This document shows positions 17,012 through 24,641 of a stretch of 64,000 nucleotides of DNA, in pieces. The position numbers and the translations under genes were made by a program. The notes under the pieces are model-generated. The model saw only the letters and a list, made by a program, of their open reading frames with translations, was not told the origin of the DNA and searched no databases. This DNA comes from CAZHPR01 sp964534305 (GTDB lineage Bacteria > Patescibacteriota > Minisyncoccia > Phycocordibacterales > WO2-35-19), in contig CAZHPR010000002.1 of NCBI GenBank assembly GCA_964534305.1, positions 40,110-104,109 on the forward strand, written 5' to 3'. Every line of letters starts with the position of its first letter. Position 1 is the first letter of the stretch.

Positions 17012-17108
17012 GTATGGAGAATCGGTCGCGAATAAATTTGCTAGTGCAAATTTTTCTCGACCCCGACTCCCTCGCTTTGCTCAGTCCGTCTTTCGATTCT
17101 CGCCATAC
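17012..17108. repeat. Palindromic repeat unit A with terminal inverted ends
   Basis: The ends GTATGGAGAATCG (17012-17024) and CGATTCTCGCCATAC (17094-17108) pair with each other. The interior carries CTCGACCCCGACTC (17056-17069) and CCGTCTTTC (17086-17094). The reverse complements of both interior strings recur in the unit behind tRNA-Leu at 30538-30574, but with different end sequences that again pair with each other. Confidence 0.7.
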
Positions 17109-17120
17109 TAGGCGATCATG

Positions 17121-17165
17121 TGCCAAAAATAAAATACCAGCTGAACTGGTATTTTATTTTTGGCA
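17121..17165. terminator. Perfect 20-bp hairpin next to tRNA-Glu
   Basis: TGCCAAAAATAAAATACCAG, a five-base loop, and its exact inverse form one of the longest perfect palindromes here. It directly abuts the tRNA-Glu 3' end and probably terminates the tRNA transcript, although it may itself be a repeat insertion. Confidence 0.75.
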
Positions 17166-17237
17166 TGACCCTACGGGGAATCGAACCCCGATTACCGCCT
17201 TGAAAAGGCGATGTCCTAACCGTTAGACGATAGGGCC
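17166..17237 (-). tRNA. tRNA-Glu (TTC)
   Basis: The reverse complement gives acceptor GGCCCTA/TAGGGTC, D arm with CGTCTAACGGTTAGGACA, anticodon loop TTTTCAA, and T arm GGGGTTCGATTCCCC. No CCA is encoded; the 3' flank reads ATGCCA. Confidence 0.96.
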
Positions 17238-17301
17238 GCAATACTTCACCCCGCTTATAGCGGAGTTTCGTAGGGCTTACCTACAATATGAAGTATTACG
17301 C
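17238..17301. other. Cruciform or three-way-junction sequence
   Basis: Outer arms ATACTTCA (17241-17248) and TGAAGTAT (17289-17296) enclose two small hairpins, CCGC/GCGG and GTAGG/CCTAC. The layout is compact and exact, as in REP-type elements. No function was recognised. Confidence 0.6.
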
Positions 17302-17363
17302 AAAATAATAACACCATTTTTGTATAATGCAAAATCTGGATTATTCTATGTTAAAATTTATAA

Positions 17364-17437
17364 AGATAGCCTTCATGGCTAGCTAGAGAGGAGTAGAGGA
17401 GTAATTCCCAAGAGCCCTTCGCAGGAGGGGCTCTAAA
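17364..17437 (+). ncRNA. Putative small RNA, about 72 nt
   Basis: An extended -10 TGTTAAAAT (hexamer 17352-17357) is followed by a TAGCC/GGCTA hairpin, a purine-rich stretch GAGAGGAGTAGAGGAG, and a terminator hairpin AGAGCCC/GGGCTCT (17411-17435). I found no coding frame after the purine stretch. Confidence 0.45.
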
Positions 17438-17473
17438 TATTTACTCAATTTTATATTATACTTCGTTTGTATT

Positions 17474-17561
17474 GGAGGGTTGGCAGAGTGGTCTAATGCG
17501 CCGCACTCGAAACGCGGTTTCCGCCCAAAGCGGATCAAGAGTTCAAATCTCTTACCCTCCG
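17474..17561 (+). tRNA. tRNA-Ser (CGA)
   Basis: Acceptor GGAGGGT/ACCCTCC, anticodon loop CTCGAAA, a long variable arm (TCCGCCCAAAGCGGA) typical of serine tRNAs, and T arm AGAGTTCAAATCTCT. CCA is not encoded (GCAAAA follows). Confidence 0.96.
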
Positions 17562-17788
17562 CAAAATAAGGAGTCGCGTCAGCGACGACTATATTTTGCG
17601 AGAGTCCTGAGCAAAGCGAAGGGCAACCCGCAAAAACCCACTATATTTTGCGAGAGTTCCATTCGAGCCTTGCTCTCAGGACCTACGGCCTCAGCGCAGT
17701 GAAGGGCAGTCGCAAAATGCGAGAGTTCCATTCGAGCTCCGCTCTCAGGACTTGCAGCCTGAGGCTTGCAGAAGGGCAACCCGCAAAG
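17562..17788. repeat. Three imperfect copies of a TTTTGCGAGAG...CCGCAAA unit
   Basis: Behind tRNA-Ser, units beginning near 17592, 17645 and 17714 share (T)TTTGCGAGAGT, a CTCAGGAC or CCTGAGC segment, AAGGGCA and a closing CGCAAA. Each unit's ends are complementary to each other (TTTTGCG/CGCAAAA). The first inverted arm also matches the tRNA 3' flank CGCAAAATA. The inverse motif CTCTCGCAAAA reappears twice near 19.6 kb. The ORFs across it are shadows. Confidence 0.7.
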
Positions 17789-17815
17789 ACAAAATAAACG
17801 TGTTATAATTTGGGC

Positions 17816-18442
17816 ATGAAAAAGACCTATTATTTTGTGATATTTGGCGCTATAATCCTAATTATGTTTTCATTTCTAAATTTTTTTAAGGACAAGAATG
17901 ATCGTGATGATGTTTTACCCAAAGGTGATGATAAAAAGGTTTTACTGAACGAAGAGTTTGAACTACAAGAGGGAGGCAGAGCTTCTATGGGAGGGTTAGA
18001 TATCGCTTACAGAAGTACAACACTACCTCCAGATTCTTATACTGGAGACAGGGAAGAGTTTACCTATCCTCAAATAGAGTTGAGTGAGAATGACGATACT
18101 CTCAGGTTTCCAATAAATAAAAAATTTCCAACAAGATTATTTCATAAGTATGAAATACAGCTCATAAATATGATCGTAAACAGCTCAGAAAGAACGGTTG
18201 TCCTAAAAGTTGTTACAAAAGAAGTGAACGCCAGAGTGCTAGAAGAAGATGCGGTGAAGATTGCTCTCAAAGAGGCAGAAGAGAACGGATTAGAAGACGG
18301 CGAGGCGATAAATAGGGTACTGGAATATGGTCTTTGGAAAATTGAAGTCTCGTCCCCTTCCGGCGGTGACTTATATATAATGGTAGAAATTGATGCGAAC
18401 ACTGGGGCAGTGAGGAATTCTTACAAAGAAAATAGAGCTTAA
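17816..18442 (+). CDS. Membrane-anchored protein with possible PepSY-like C-terminus
   Basis: The 208-residue protein has one N-terminal helix (YYFVIFGAIILIMFSFLNFF) and an extracytoplasmic domain. Its last 70 residues, with an Ala/Glu-rich helix (AVKIALKEAEENGL), LWKIEVSS and YIMVEIDANTGAVRNSY, follow the general PepSY course of helix, strand and ID-x-x-TG turn; this assignment is tentative. TGTTATAAT ends six bases before the ATG, giving an apparently leaderless mRNA. A convergent partner is absent; the next gene follows on the same strand. Confidence 0.7.
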   Translation: MKKTYYFVIFGAIILIMFSFLNFFKDKNDRDDVLPKGDDKKVLLNEEFELQEGGRASMGGLDIAYRSTTLPPDSYTGDREEFTYPQIELSENDDTLRFPINKKFPTRLFHKYEIQLINMIVNSSERTVVLKVVTKEVNARVLEEDAVKIALKEAEENGLEDGEAINRVLEYGLWKIEVSSPSGGDLYIMVEIDANTGAVRNSYKENRA

Positions 18443-18484
18443 AATCAAGTTCCAATTTGATTTTTTTGTGGTAGGATACTATAT

Positions 18485-19132
18485 ATGATTATTTCTTATC
18501 AGGGTATACAGTCATTTAAGGTGCAGTTTGGAGACACGGTCTTGGCCTTTAATCCTGTATCAAAATCTTCAAAATTTAAGGCTGGTAGTTTTGGGGCTGA
18601 TGTTGCTCTGATTACCAACAATCATCCAGATATGAATGGAGGCGATCAGGCAAGCCGGGGTGAGAAGAAAGCCTTTGTTATAAATGGTCCGGGGGAGTAT
18701 GAAGTAGAAGGAGTATTTATAAAAGGTGCTCCAGGGACAACAAATTATGGTGGGGAGACGCTTATCAATACAATTTATTCTGTAAATCTTGAAAACATTA
18801 ATCTCTGTTTCCTTGGTTCTTTGGGAGAGACCAATCTTTCTACGGAAGCAAAAGAAACTCTTGATGGAATAGACATACTTTTTGTGCCAATAGGAGGGGA
18901 TGGAGTACTTGACGCAAGTGAGGCTTACAAGTTTGCTGTATCTCTAGAACCTAGCATCATAATACCTATGCATTTCCCATCTGGTAACTATGATGTTGGA
19001 GAGAAAGATGCTCTAAAGAAATTTCTAAAAGAAGCTGGCGCAGAGGGGACTAAACCGATAGACAAACTAACAATAAAGAAAAAGGATTTGGAAGGAAAGG
19101 AGGCTGAGGTTGTAGTACTAAACTCAGAGTAG
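18485..19132 (+). CDS. Metallo-beta-lactamase-fold protein (COG2220-like) with altered metal site
   Basis: The 215-residue protein has the fold order of UlaG/COG2220 proteins: an early strand MIISYQGIQSFKVQFG, a metal-motif region, VINGPGEYEVEGVFI, and late VPIGG plus IIPMHFPSG. At the position of HxHxDH it reads NNHPDM, so the first and last histidines are replaced. It may be non-catalytic or bind metal differently. A TGGTAGGAT box ends seven bases before the ATG. Confidence 0.8.
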   Translation: MIISYQGIQSFKVQFGDTVLAFNPVSKSSKFKAGSFGADVALITNNHPDMNGGDQASRGEKKAFVINGPGEYEVEGVFIKGAPGTTNYGGETLINTIYSVNLENINLCFLGSLGETNLSTEAKETLDGIDILFVPIGGDGVLDASEAYKFAVSLEPSIIIPMHFPSGNYDVGEKDALKKFLKEAGAEGTKPIDKLTIKKKDLEGKEAEVVVLNSE

Positions 19133-19169
19133 TGATATAATTTTGTTGATATTTTTTCTAAAGAATAAA

Positions 19170-19511
19170 ATGATCAACCAAACTATAGATCGCATAAACA
19201 AAAGAGACGAAGAGTATAGGCGCAAGTTAGCCTTCTTCAGTTCTCTCATTGTTTTGCTGTTGGTATTTAGTGTTTGGTCTATAGAGAGAGATATTTTTGA
19301 GCTAAAATCTAAGGGTAATAATCTTTCTCTGTCAAACAGATCTGGTCAGCTTGCTTCTGTAGCAAGCGCCCCTTCACCTATAGATAGCTCAAAACAAGCA
19401 CTTGATTCAGTCTGGTCCGAAGTCGGGAAAAGTTTTAATGACTTCAAAGAGTCACTATCAAACGTGTTTGTGCCCTTTTTTACAGGAATAGAAGTTTACG
19501 AGAGGAAATAA
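19170..19511 (+). CDS. Small single-pass membrane protein
   Basis: The 113-residue protein has a charged N-terminus (MINQTIDRINKRDEEYRRK), one helix (LAFFSSLIVLLLVFSVWSI) and an extracytoplasmic Ser-rich part. I chose the ATG at 19170 over an upstream TTG. It lies 37 bp after the metallo-beta-lactamase-fold gene. No family was recognised. The hairpin that follows could terminate this operon. Confidence 0.65.
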   Translation: MINQTIDRINKRDEEYRRKLAFFSSLIVLLLVFSVWSIERDIFELKSKGNNLSLSNRSGQLASVASAPSPIDSSKQALDSVWSEVGKSFNDFKESLSNVFVPFFTGIEVYERK

Positions 19512-19517
19512 TTGCAA

Positions 19518-19651
19518 AGACCCTCCCAAATCATTTTTGCTCGTTAGGTCATAAGGATTAAGGCTCTCGCAAAAATGATTTGGGAGGGTCTGGTATTTCA
19601 TAAAAATGTTTTGAGCGACTTTAAGAGGCTCTCGCAAAAATGATTTGGGAG
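19518..19651. repeat. 23-bp inverted repeat plus 26-bp direct repeat
   Basis: AGACCCTCCCAAATCATTTT (continuing TGC, 19518-19540) is exactly inverted at 19569-19591. The 26 bases at 19561-19586, starting AGGCTCTCGCAAAAATG, are repeated exactly at 19626-19651. The hairpin may terminate the preceding genes. The CTCTCGCAAAA core links it to the repeats behind tRNA-Ser. Confidence 0.85.
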
Positions 19652-19674
19652 ATTTTTAAAAATAAACTTTTTGC

Positions 19675-19703
19675 TTGAAAAGAGCTTCTGTTTTTGCTAT
19701 AAT
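19675..19703 (+). promoter_or_regulatory. gyrA promoter
   Basis: TTGAAA (19675-19680), a 17-base spacer, then extended -10 TGCTATAAT (hexamer 19698-19703). The start codon is only 12 bases further on, leaving a leader of about 5 bases. Confidence 0.8.
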
Positions 19704-19715
19704 AGATAAATAATT

Positions 19716-22178
19716 ATGGCAAAAAGCTCAGAAAAAGAGTCTCAAAATAACGGCGGTACGGGTGTCTTGCCTCGTTCTATAGTGAGCGAAATGAAGAAGT
19801 CTTTTATAGACTATGCGATGTCTGTAATTACAGACAGAGCCCTCCCTGATGTTCGTGATGGTCTAAAGCCGGTGCACCGAAGGATACTTTATGCGATGCA
19901 TACCATGGGTCTAGGCCCTTCTAGCAAGACTCGTAAATCAGCTACGGTAGTGGGAGAGGTGCTCGGTCACTTCCATCCTCATGGTGATACAGCCGCTTAT
20001 GATGCGATGGTAAAGATGGCGCAAGATTTTTCTATGCGCTATCCGCTTATAATAGGTCAAGGAAACTTTGGTTCAATAGATGGAGATGGAGCTGCGGCAA
20101 TGCGTTATACCGAAGCAAAGATGAGTAGGGTTGGAGCTGAGCTTTTGCGTGATATACACAAGGATACGGTAGATTTTATCCCAAACTTTGATGGTACTGA
20201 TAAGGAACCAAAAGTTTTGCCTGCTGCTGTGCCTCAGCTTTTACTCAATGGGACTTTGGGTATTGCGGTAGGTATGGCAACAAATGTTCCTCCTCACAAC
20301 TTGCGTGAGGTTATAGATGCAACCGCATATCTTATAGACAACAAAGATGCAACAACAGAAGATTTACTTCAATTTATACAAGGACCGGACTTCCCTCTTG
20401 GGGGCATAATATTCAACCAGAAAGATATACACCACGCTTACACCACTGGAAGAGGCGGTATAGTGTGTAGGGGTGTAGCTGAAATTGTAGAAGAAAAAAA
20501 TCTATCCCAGATAGTCATAACCTCAATCCCATACAGGGTCAACAAGCAGACTCTGGTTGAAAAGATTGCCGAACTTGTACGTGACAAAAAACTCGAAGGG
20601 GTAAAGGGACTTAGAGATGAATCAACAAAGGATATAAGAGTTGTGATCGACCTCAAAGGAGGTAGCCATCCGCAAAGAGTCCTAAACTTTTTGTACAAAC
20701 ACACCCAACTCGAAGAAACATTCCACCTCAACCTGGTGGCGCTCGTTGATGGCGTACCCCAGACACTTTCTCTCAAGGGTATTATTCAAGAATTTATAAA
20801 CCATAGGCAGGTTGTCATAAAAAGAAGGACAGAGTTTGATCTGAGGGAGGCAGAAGCAAGAGAGCATATACTCCTTGGTCTCAAGAAAGCTCTTGATCAC
20901 ATAGATGAGATCATAAAACTCATAAAGAAAAGCAAGGATGTTGAGACAGCCAGAGACAACCTCATGAAGCAGTTCAAGTTTTCTCTTATACAAGCAAATG
21001 CGATACTAGAGATGAGACTACAAAAGCTCGCTGGTCTTGAGAGACAAAAAATAGAAGACGAGCTAAAGGCGGTCCAAGCTATCATCAAAGAGCTAAAAGA
21101 TATTCTTGCTAACCCAAAAAAGATTTTTACTATAATAAAGAAAGAACTATCAGAAATAGCAGAAAAGTATGGCGATGACAGGAGGACGAAGTTGATAAAG
21201 GGTGGTGTAAAGGTGCTCTCTGTTGAAGATTTGATACCAAATGAAGAAAACACCCTTATCCTTACTGCCGGCGGTTATATAAAGCGCACCAACCCAGATG
21301 AATACAAGAAGCAAAAACGTGGTGGGGTAGGAGTAGTCGATCTGGATACAAAAGAAGAAGATTTCGTTACAAACTTCCTCACAGCTGAGACTCATTCAGA
21401 CCTACTATTCTTTACTGATAAGGGTAAGGCTTATCAAATAAAGATGTACGACATCCCAGAGGGCAAGAGAGCAACAAGAGGTAAGTCTATAATGAACTTT
21501 CTCTCTCTTTCTGATGATGAAAAAGTCACCTCAATCCTCCCGATGCCTAAGAATCTCAAAGACAACAAAGACCTTTCCCTACTTATGATTACAGAACAAG
21601 GGGTAGGCAAAAAAGTTTCTGCAAGTAGCTTCCATGATGTACGAAGTAGTGGAATTATTGCTATCAAGCTTCAAGCTGGAGACAGGTTGGTTTCTGTTTG
21701 TCAGACGGCGAAAGGTGATTCTTGTATGCTTATAACCGCAAAGGGTCAGTCAATCAGGTTCAAAGAAAATGATATAAGAGAGATGGGTAGAACAGCTGGA
21801 GGAGTAAGAGCCATGAAGCTAGGCAAGGGAGATAGAATAGTTGGTGCTCACACAATACACAAAGAAATAGAAAAGGAGGCTAGTATCCTAACTGTCGGTG
21901 CAAATGGTTATGGCAAAAAGACTCCTCTCAAGGAATACAAGATTCAAAAACGCGGTGGCTCCGGTATAAAAACATCAAGTGTCACTACAAAGACAGGTGA
22001 AATAATGTCTTCAGAGATAGTTGTGGGTTCTGAGGCAGAAGTAGTCGCAATGTCAAAGAAGAGTCAGGTCATAAGGCTAGAACTAAATGAGATACCTACA
22101 CTCGGCAGATCTACTCAAGGTGTCCGGATAATGAAGCTTCGAGAAGGCGACTCCCTCGCTTCTCTCATCTGTCTCTAG
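19716..22178 (+). CDS. gyrA: DNA gyrase subunit A
   Basis: The 820-residue protein is the breakage-reunion subunit of type IIA topoisomerase. It starts the conserved core with SFIDYAMSVITDRALPDVRDGLKPVHRRILY and has the active-site tyrosine in AAMRYTEAKMS. The C-terminal beta-pinwheel contains the GyrA box QKRGGVGVV and a second QKRGGSGI, which supports gyrase rather than topo IV. gyrB is not in the window. No Shine-Dalgarno site is evident. Confidence 0.97.
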   Translation: MAKSSEKESQNNGGTGVLPRSIVSEMKKSFIDYAMSVITDRALPDVRDGLKPVHRRILYAMHTMGLGPSSKTRKSATVVGEVLGHFHPHGDTAAYDAMVKMAQDFSMRYPLIIGQGNFGSIDGDGAAAMRYTEAKMSRVGAELLRDIHKDTVDFIPNFDGTDKEPKVLPAAVPQLLLNGTLGIAVGMATNVPPHNLREVIDATAYLIDNKDATTEDLLQFIQGPDFPLGGIIFNQKDIHHAYTTGRGGIVCRGVAEIVEEKNLSQIVITSIPYRVNKQTLVEKIAELVRDKKLEGVKGLRDESTKDIRVVIDLKGGSHPQRVLNFLYKHTQLEETFHLNLVALVDGVPQTLSLKGIIQEFINHRQVVIKRRTEFDLREAEAREHILLGLKKALDHIDEIIKLIKKSKDVETARDNLMKQFKFSLIQANAILEMRLQKLAGLERQKIEDELKAVQAIIKELKDILANPKKIFTIIKKELSEIAEKYGDDRRTKLIKGGVKVLSVEDLIPNEENTLILTAGGYIKRTNPDEYKKQKRGGVGVVDLDTKEEDFVTNFLTAETHSDLLFFTDKGKAYQIKMYDIPEGKRATRGKSIMNFLSLSDDEKVTSILPMPKNLKDNKDLSLLMITEQGVGKKVSASSFHDVRSSGIIAIKLQAGDRLVSVCQTAKGDSCMLITAKGQSIRFKENDIREMGRTAGGVRAMKLGKGDRIVGAHTIHKEIEKEASILTVGANGYGKKTPLKEYKIQKRGGSGIKTSSVTTKTGEIMSSEIVVGSEAEVVAMSKKSQVIRLELNEIPTLGRSTQGVRIMKLREGDSLASLICL

Positions 22179-22238
22179 TTCTGTTAGCAATCCACGCTTT
22201 TGTAGATAAGCAAAATTTGTTTTTGCTATAATTAAGAC

Positions 22239-23525
22239 ATGTCAACAAAGTTTCAGATAATCCTAACTGGTGTATTTGCTCTTTTTATTGTTGTGGGAGT
22301 TATTGTATTTTCTATGTACAGAGGCTCTCAGGGTCAGGTTAGTAATGTAATTGTTTGGGGTACTATAGAGCAAACCGATTTCTCTCAGATACTTATGGCG
22401 ACTGGTCTCGCTCAGAGCAAAGAATACTCAGTCCAGTATGTAAAGAAAGCAGAAGAAACTTTTGATAATGATCTAGTAGAGGCGATCGCTGCTGGTGAGG
22501 GCCCAGACGTCTTCTTTTTGCCTAGTGACAAGATAATAAAAAATATGAACAAGACGTTTATAATACCTTACAACGTCTTTACCGAGAGGAATTTTAAAGA
22601 CTCTTTTATAGAGGGTGCCGAAATATTTATGTTGCCGGAGGGTGTTGTTGCGATGCCGTTTGTGGTTGATCCGCTGGTGATGTATTGGAACAGAGCTATA
22701 TTCAATGATTCAAAGATAACCGTACCTCCAAAATATTGGGATCAATTCTTCAATCTGGCTTCAGTTATTTCTATAAAGGATGGTAGTCTCAATATTTTGA
22801 GAAGTGCTGTCGCGCTTGGAGAGTTTTCAAACATATCACATGCAAAGGAGATAATCTCTACCCTTGCAATGCAAGCCGGTACCCCTATAACTTATTGGAG
22901 CGGTGGTAAACCAATGAGCAGCTTCTCTCTTAGACTAGACAAACCGACAATACCAGCAGAGGCCGCGGTAAACTTTTATACAGAATTTTCAAATCCAGCA
23001 AAAACATCATACTCCTGGAACAGATCAATAGTCTCTTCTACAAATTATTTTCTGGGAGGAGATCTCGCTATGTATTTTGGTTTTGCAAGCGAGATTGCTG
23101 GTATACAATCAAAAAACCCAAATCTAAACTTTGATGTTGCTCCTATGCCGCTTTCTAGAGAGGGTGGCAATGACTCTATCTTTGGTAGGTTTTATGGTTT
23201 GGCGATAACAAAAACTTCCAAAAATCCTAACGCCGCCTTTGGTGTAGTTTCAATACTTACTTCTACTCAAGGCTCAAAAGCTTTTGCAGAGATACTAAGG
23301 CTTCCTCCAGTGAGACGCGACCTCCTAGCCGAGAGACCTACCGGCGCGTATCTTAGTGTGTTTTATGATAGCGCAATAAGGGCTAGAGGATGGCTTGATC
23401 CAGATAGGGTAGAGACCAATATTATATTTAGAAATATGATAGAGTCAGTTACAAGCGGAAGATCTAGGGTAAGTGAGGCGGTTGCAAGGGCAAACAGAGA
23501 AATATCAAATCTTTTACAAAAATGA
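22239..23525 (+). CDS. Extracellular solute-binding protein, family 1 type
   Basis: The 428-residue protein has an N-terminal membrane anchor (IILTGVFALFIVVGVIVFSMY) without a lipobox. Its type I binding-protein fold contains AIAAGEGPDVFFLPSDKI, VVAMPFVVDPLVMYWNRAIF and a late NPNAAFGVVSILTSTQGSKAFAE, as in sugar-binding components of ABC importers. No permease or ATPase gene is nearby. The stop overlaps the start of the first pilin-like gene in ATGA, which implies translational coupling. Extended -10 TGCTATAAT ends six bases before the ATG. Confidence 0.9.
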   Translation: MSTKFQIILTGVFALFIVVGVIVFSMYRGSQGQVSNVIVWGTIEQTDFSQILMATGLAQSKEYSVQYVKKAEETFDNDLVEAIAAGEGPDVFFLPSDKIIKNMNKTFIIPYNVFTERNFKDSFIEGAEIFMLPEGVVAMPFVVDPLVMYWNRAIFNDSKITVPPKYWDQFFNLASVISIKDGSLNILRSAVALGEFSNISHAKEIISTLAMQAGTPITYWSGGKPMSSFSLRLDKPTIPAEAAVNFYTEFSNPAKTSYSWNRSIVSSTNYFLGGDLAMYFGFASEIAGIQSKNPNLNFDVAPMPLSREGGNDSIFGRFYGLAITKTSKNPNAAFGVVSILTSTQGSKAFAEILRLPPVRRDLLAERPTGAYLSVFYDSAIRARGWLDPDRVETNIIFRNMIESVTSGRSRVSEAVARANREISNLLQK

Positions 23526-23926
23526 TATCGGGTTCTAAAAAAAATATATTTAATACATTTGTAACCATACTTTTGGTGTTTGTCCCTGTCTTGTCATTTG
23601 CGGCACCGCTCATCCCTTCTCCTGTTGTCCCTAATTGTCCAAATCCAGAAGGCTGTGGTTTTGTTGAATTTATAGAGCTTATAAACAATGTTGTTAGTTT
23701 GCTAATCGCATTGTCGTTCCCTATCGCTGCGGGAGTTATCGCTTGGGCAGGTTTTAATATGATTATGGATGGTGGTAATGGGGCAAAGAGGAAGGAGTCT
23801 ATAGAGATGATAAAGAAAGTTGTTATCGGTTTTGTTATAATGCTCTCAGCTTGGATTGTAGTCTCTACCTTGCTAAACGCACTAATATCAAGTCAATTTA
23901 AAGACGCGGTACAAATAGTAAAATAA
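23522..23926 (+). CDS. Pilin-like membrane protein 1 of 7
   Basis: The 134-residue protein has a signal-like helix (FVTILLVFVPVLSFA), a short extracellular part with two cysteines (NCPNPEGCGF), and two membrane helices separated by a polar loop: FPIAAGVIAWAGFNMIM, DGGNGAKRKESIEMIKK, VVIGFVIMLSAWIVVSTLLNA. This is the layout of the T4SS pilin (VirB2/TrbC-like) family common in Parcubacteria. It is translationally coupled to the binding protein upstream. Confidence 0.75.
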   Translation: MISGSKKNIFNTFVTILLVFVPVLSFAAPLIPSPVVPNCPNPEGCGFVEFIELINNVVSLLIALSFPIAAGVIAWAGFNMIMDGGNGAKRKESIEMIKKVVIGFVIMLSAWIVVSTLLNALISSQFKDAVQIVK

Positions 23927-23930
23927 TAAA

Positions 23931-24353
23931 ATGTTTAATAAAACAAAATTTTCAAAACTTTTAATCTTCACTCTTTCTCTCTTTATTGCACTTTCTCCTG
24001 TTTTTGTTTTTGCAGTCGATGATACCGGTAATAACCCTAAACCAGATGATGTTGGTAAAAATCCAACTCCTGTCTCTTATCAAATAAAAATAACAAACCC
24101 ATTCAAATCAAACAGCGTAGAGGGTTTGTTAAAAGCGATAGTCAATGAAATATTGATACCAATAGGAAGCGTTGTTGCCGCTATTATGGTTATATATGCA
24201 GGCTTTTTGTTTGTAACTGCAAGAGGGGACGCTGGCCAGATAAAGACCGCAAAACAAGCCCTGTTGTATGCAGTTATAGGAGCAGCGATACTTCTCGGTG
24301 CTTGGGTTATTATAAACGCGATAAGTGCGACAATAGACAAACTAAGAGTATAA
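23931..24353 (+). CDS. Pilin-like membrane protein 2 of 7
   Basis: The 140-residue protein has a signal peptide ending near VFVFAVDD, a polar stretch, and then the two-helix unit IPIGSVVAAIMVIYAGFLFV, TARGDAGQIKTAKQALLYAV, IGAAILLGAWVIINAI. The loop between the helices is the best match in this array to classical CPR T4SS pilins. It starts 4 bp after the previous gene. Confidence 0.8.
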   Translation: MFNKTKFSKLLIFTLSLFIALSPVFVFAVDDTGNNPKPDDVGKNPTPVSYQIKITNPFKSNSVEGLLKAIVNEILIPIGSVVAAIMVIYAGFLFVTARGDAGQIKTAKQALLYAVIGAAILLGAWVIINAISATIDKLRV

Positions 24354-24357
24354 AATT

Positions 24358-24633
24358 ATGGATCTTGCTGGTTTAATAAAAATGTTTACAGATATGGGGC
24401 TTAGGGTGATACCCTTTATTGGCTCTATCGCCTTTCTTGCATTTGTCTGGGGGATTGCAAGATTTATAAAGTCTAGTGGTAGTGAGGCAGAGATGAAAAA
24501 GAGCAAGGAGTTCCTTATCTGGGGTGTCATTGGGATCTTTGTACTTGCGACAATATGGGGCATTATCTCTTTTATAAGAGGTGAATTCGGGTTTAGTGGT
24601 ACCTTCGGTATCCCACAGATAAGAGTAAAATAA
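24358..24633 (+). CDS. Pilin-like membrane protein 3 of 7
   Basis: The 91-residue protein lacks a cleavable leader. It has helix one with AFLAFVWGIARFIKSSG, a charged loop SEAEMKKSKEF, and helix two LIWGVIGIFVLATIWGIISFI. The motifs FxWGxAxxI and IWGxxxxFV...IWGxxxFI are shared with members 4 to 7. It starts 4 bp after member 2. Confidence 0.8.
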   Translation: MDLAGLIKMFTDMGLRVIPFIGSIAFLAFVWGIARFIKSSGSEAEMKKSKEFLIWGVIGIFVLATIWGIISFIRGEFGFSGTFGIPQIRVK

Positions 24634-24641
24634 AAAATATT

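Noticed and set aside
17014..17226. Plus-strand 70-codon ORF
   Set aside because: It runs through repeat unit A, the hairpin and the tRNA-Glu gene on the other strand.
17562..19660. CRISPR array
   Set aside because: Repeats are irregularly spaced, self-complementary and degenerate, without unique spacers of constant length, and no cas genes are present.
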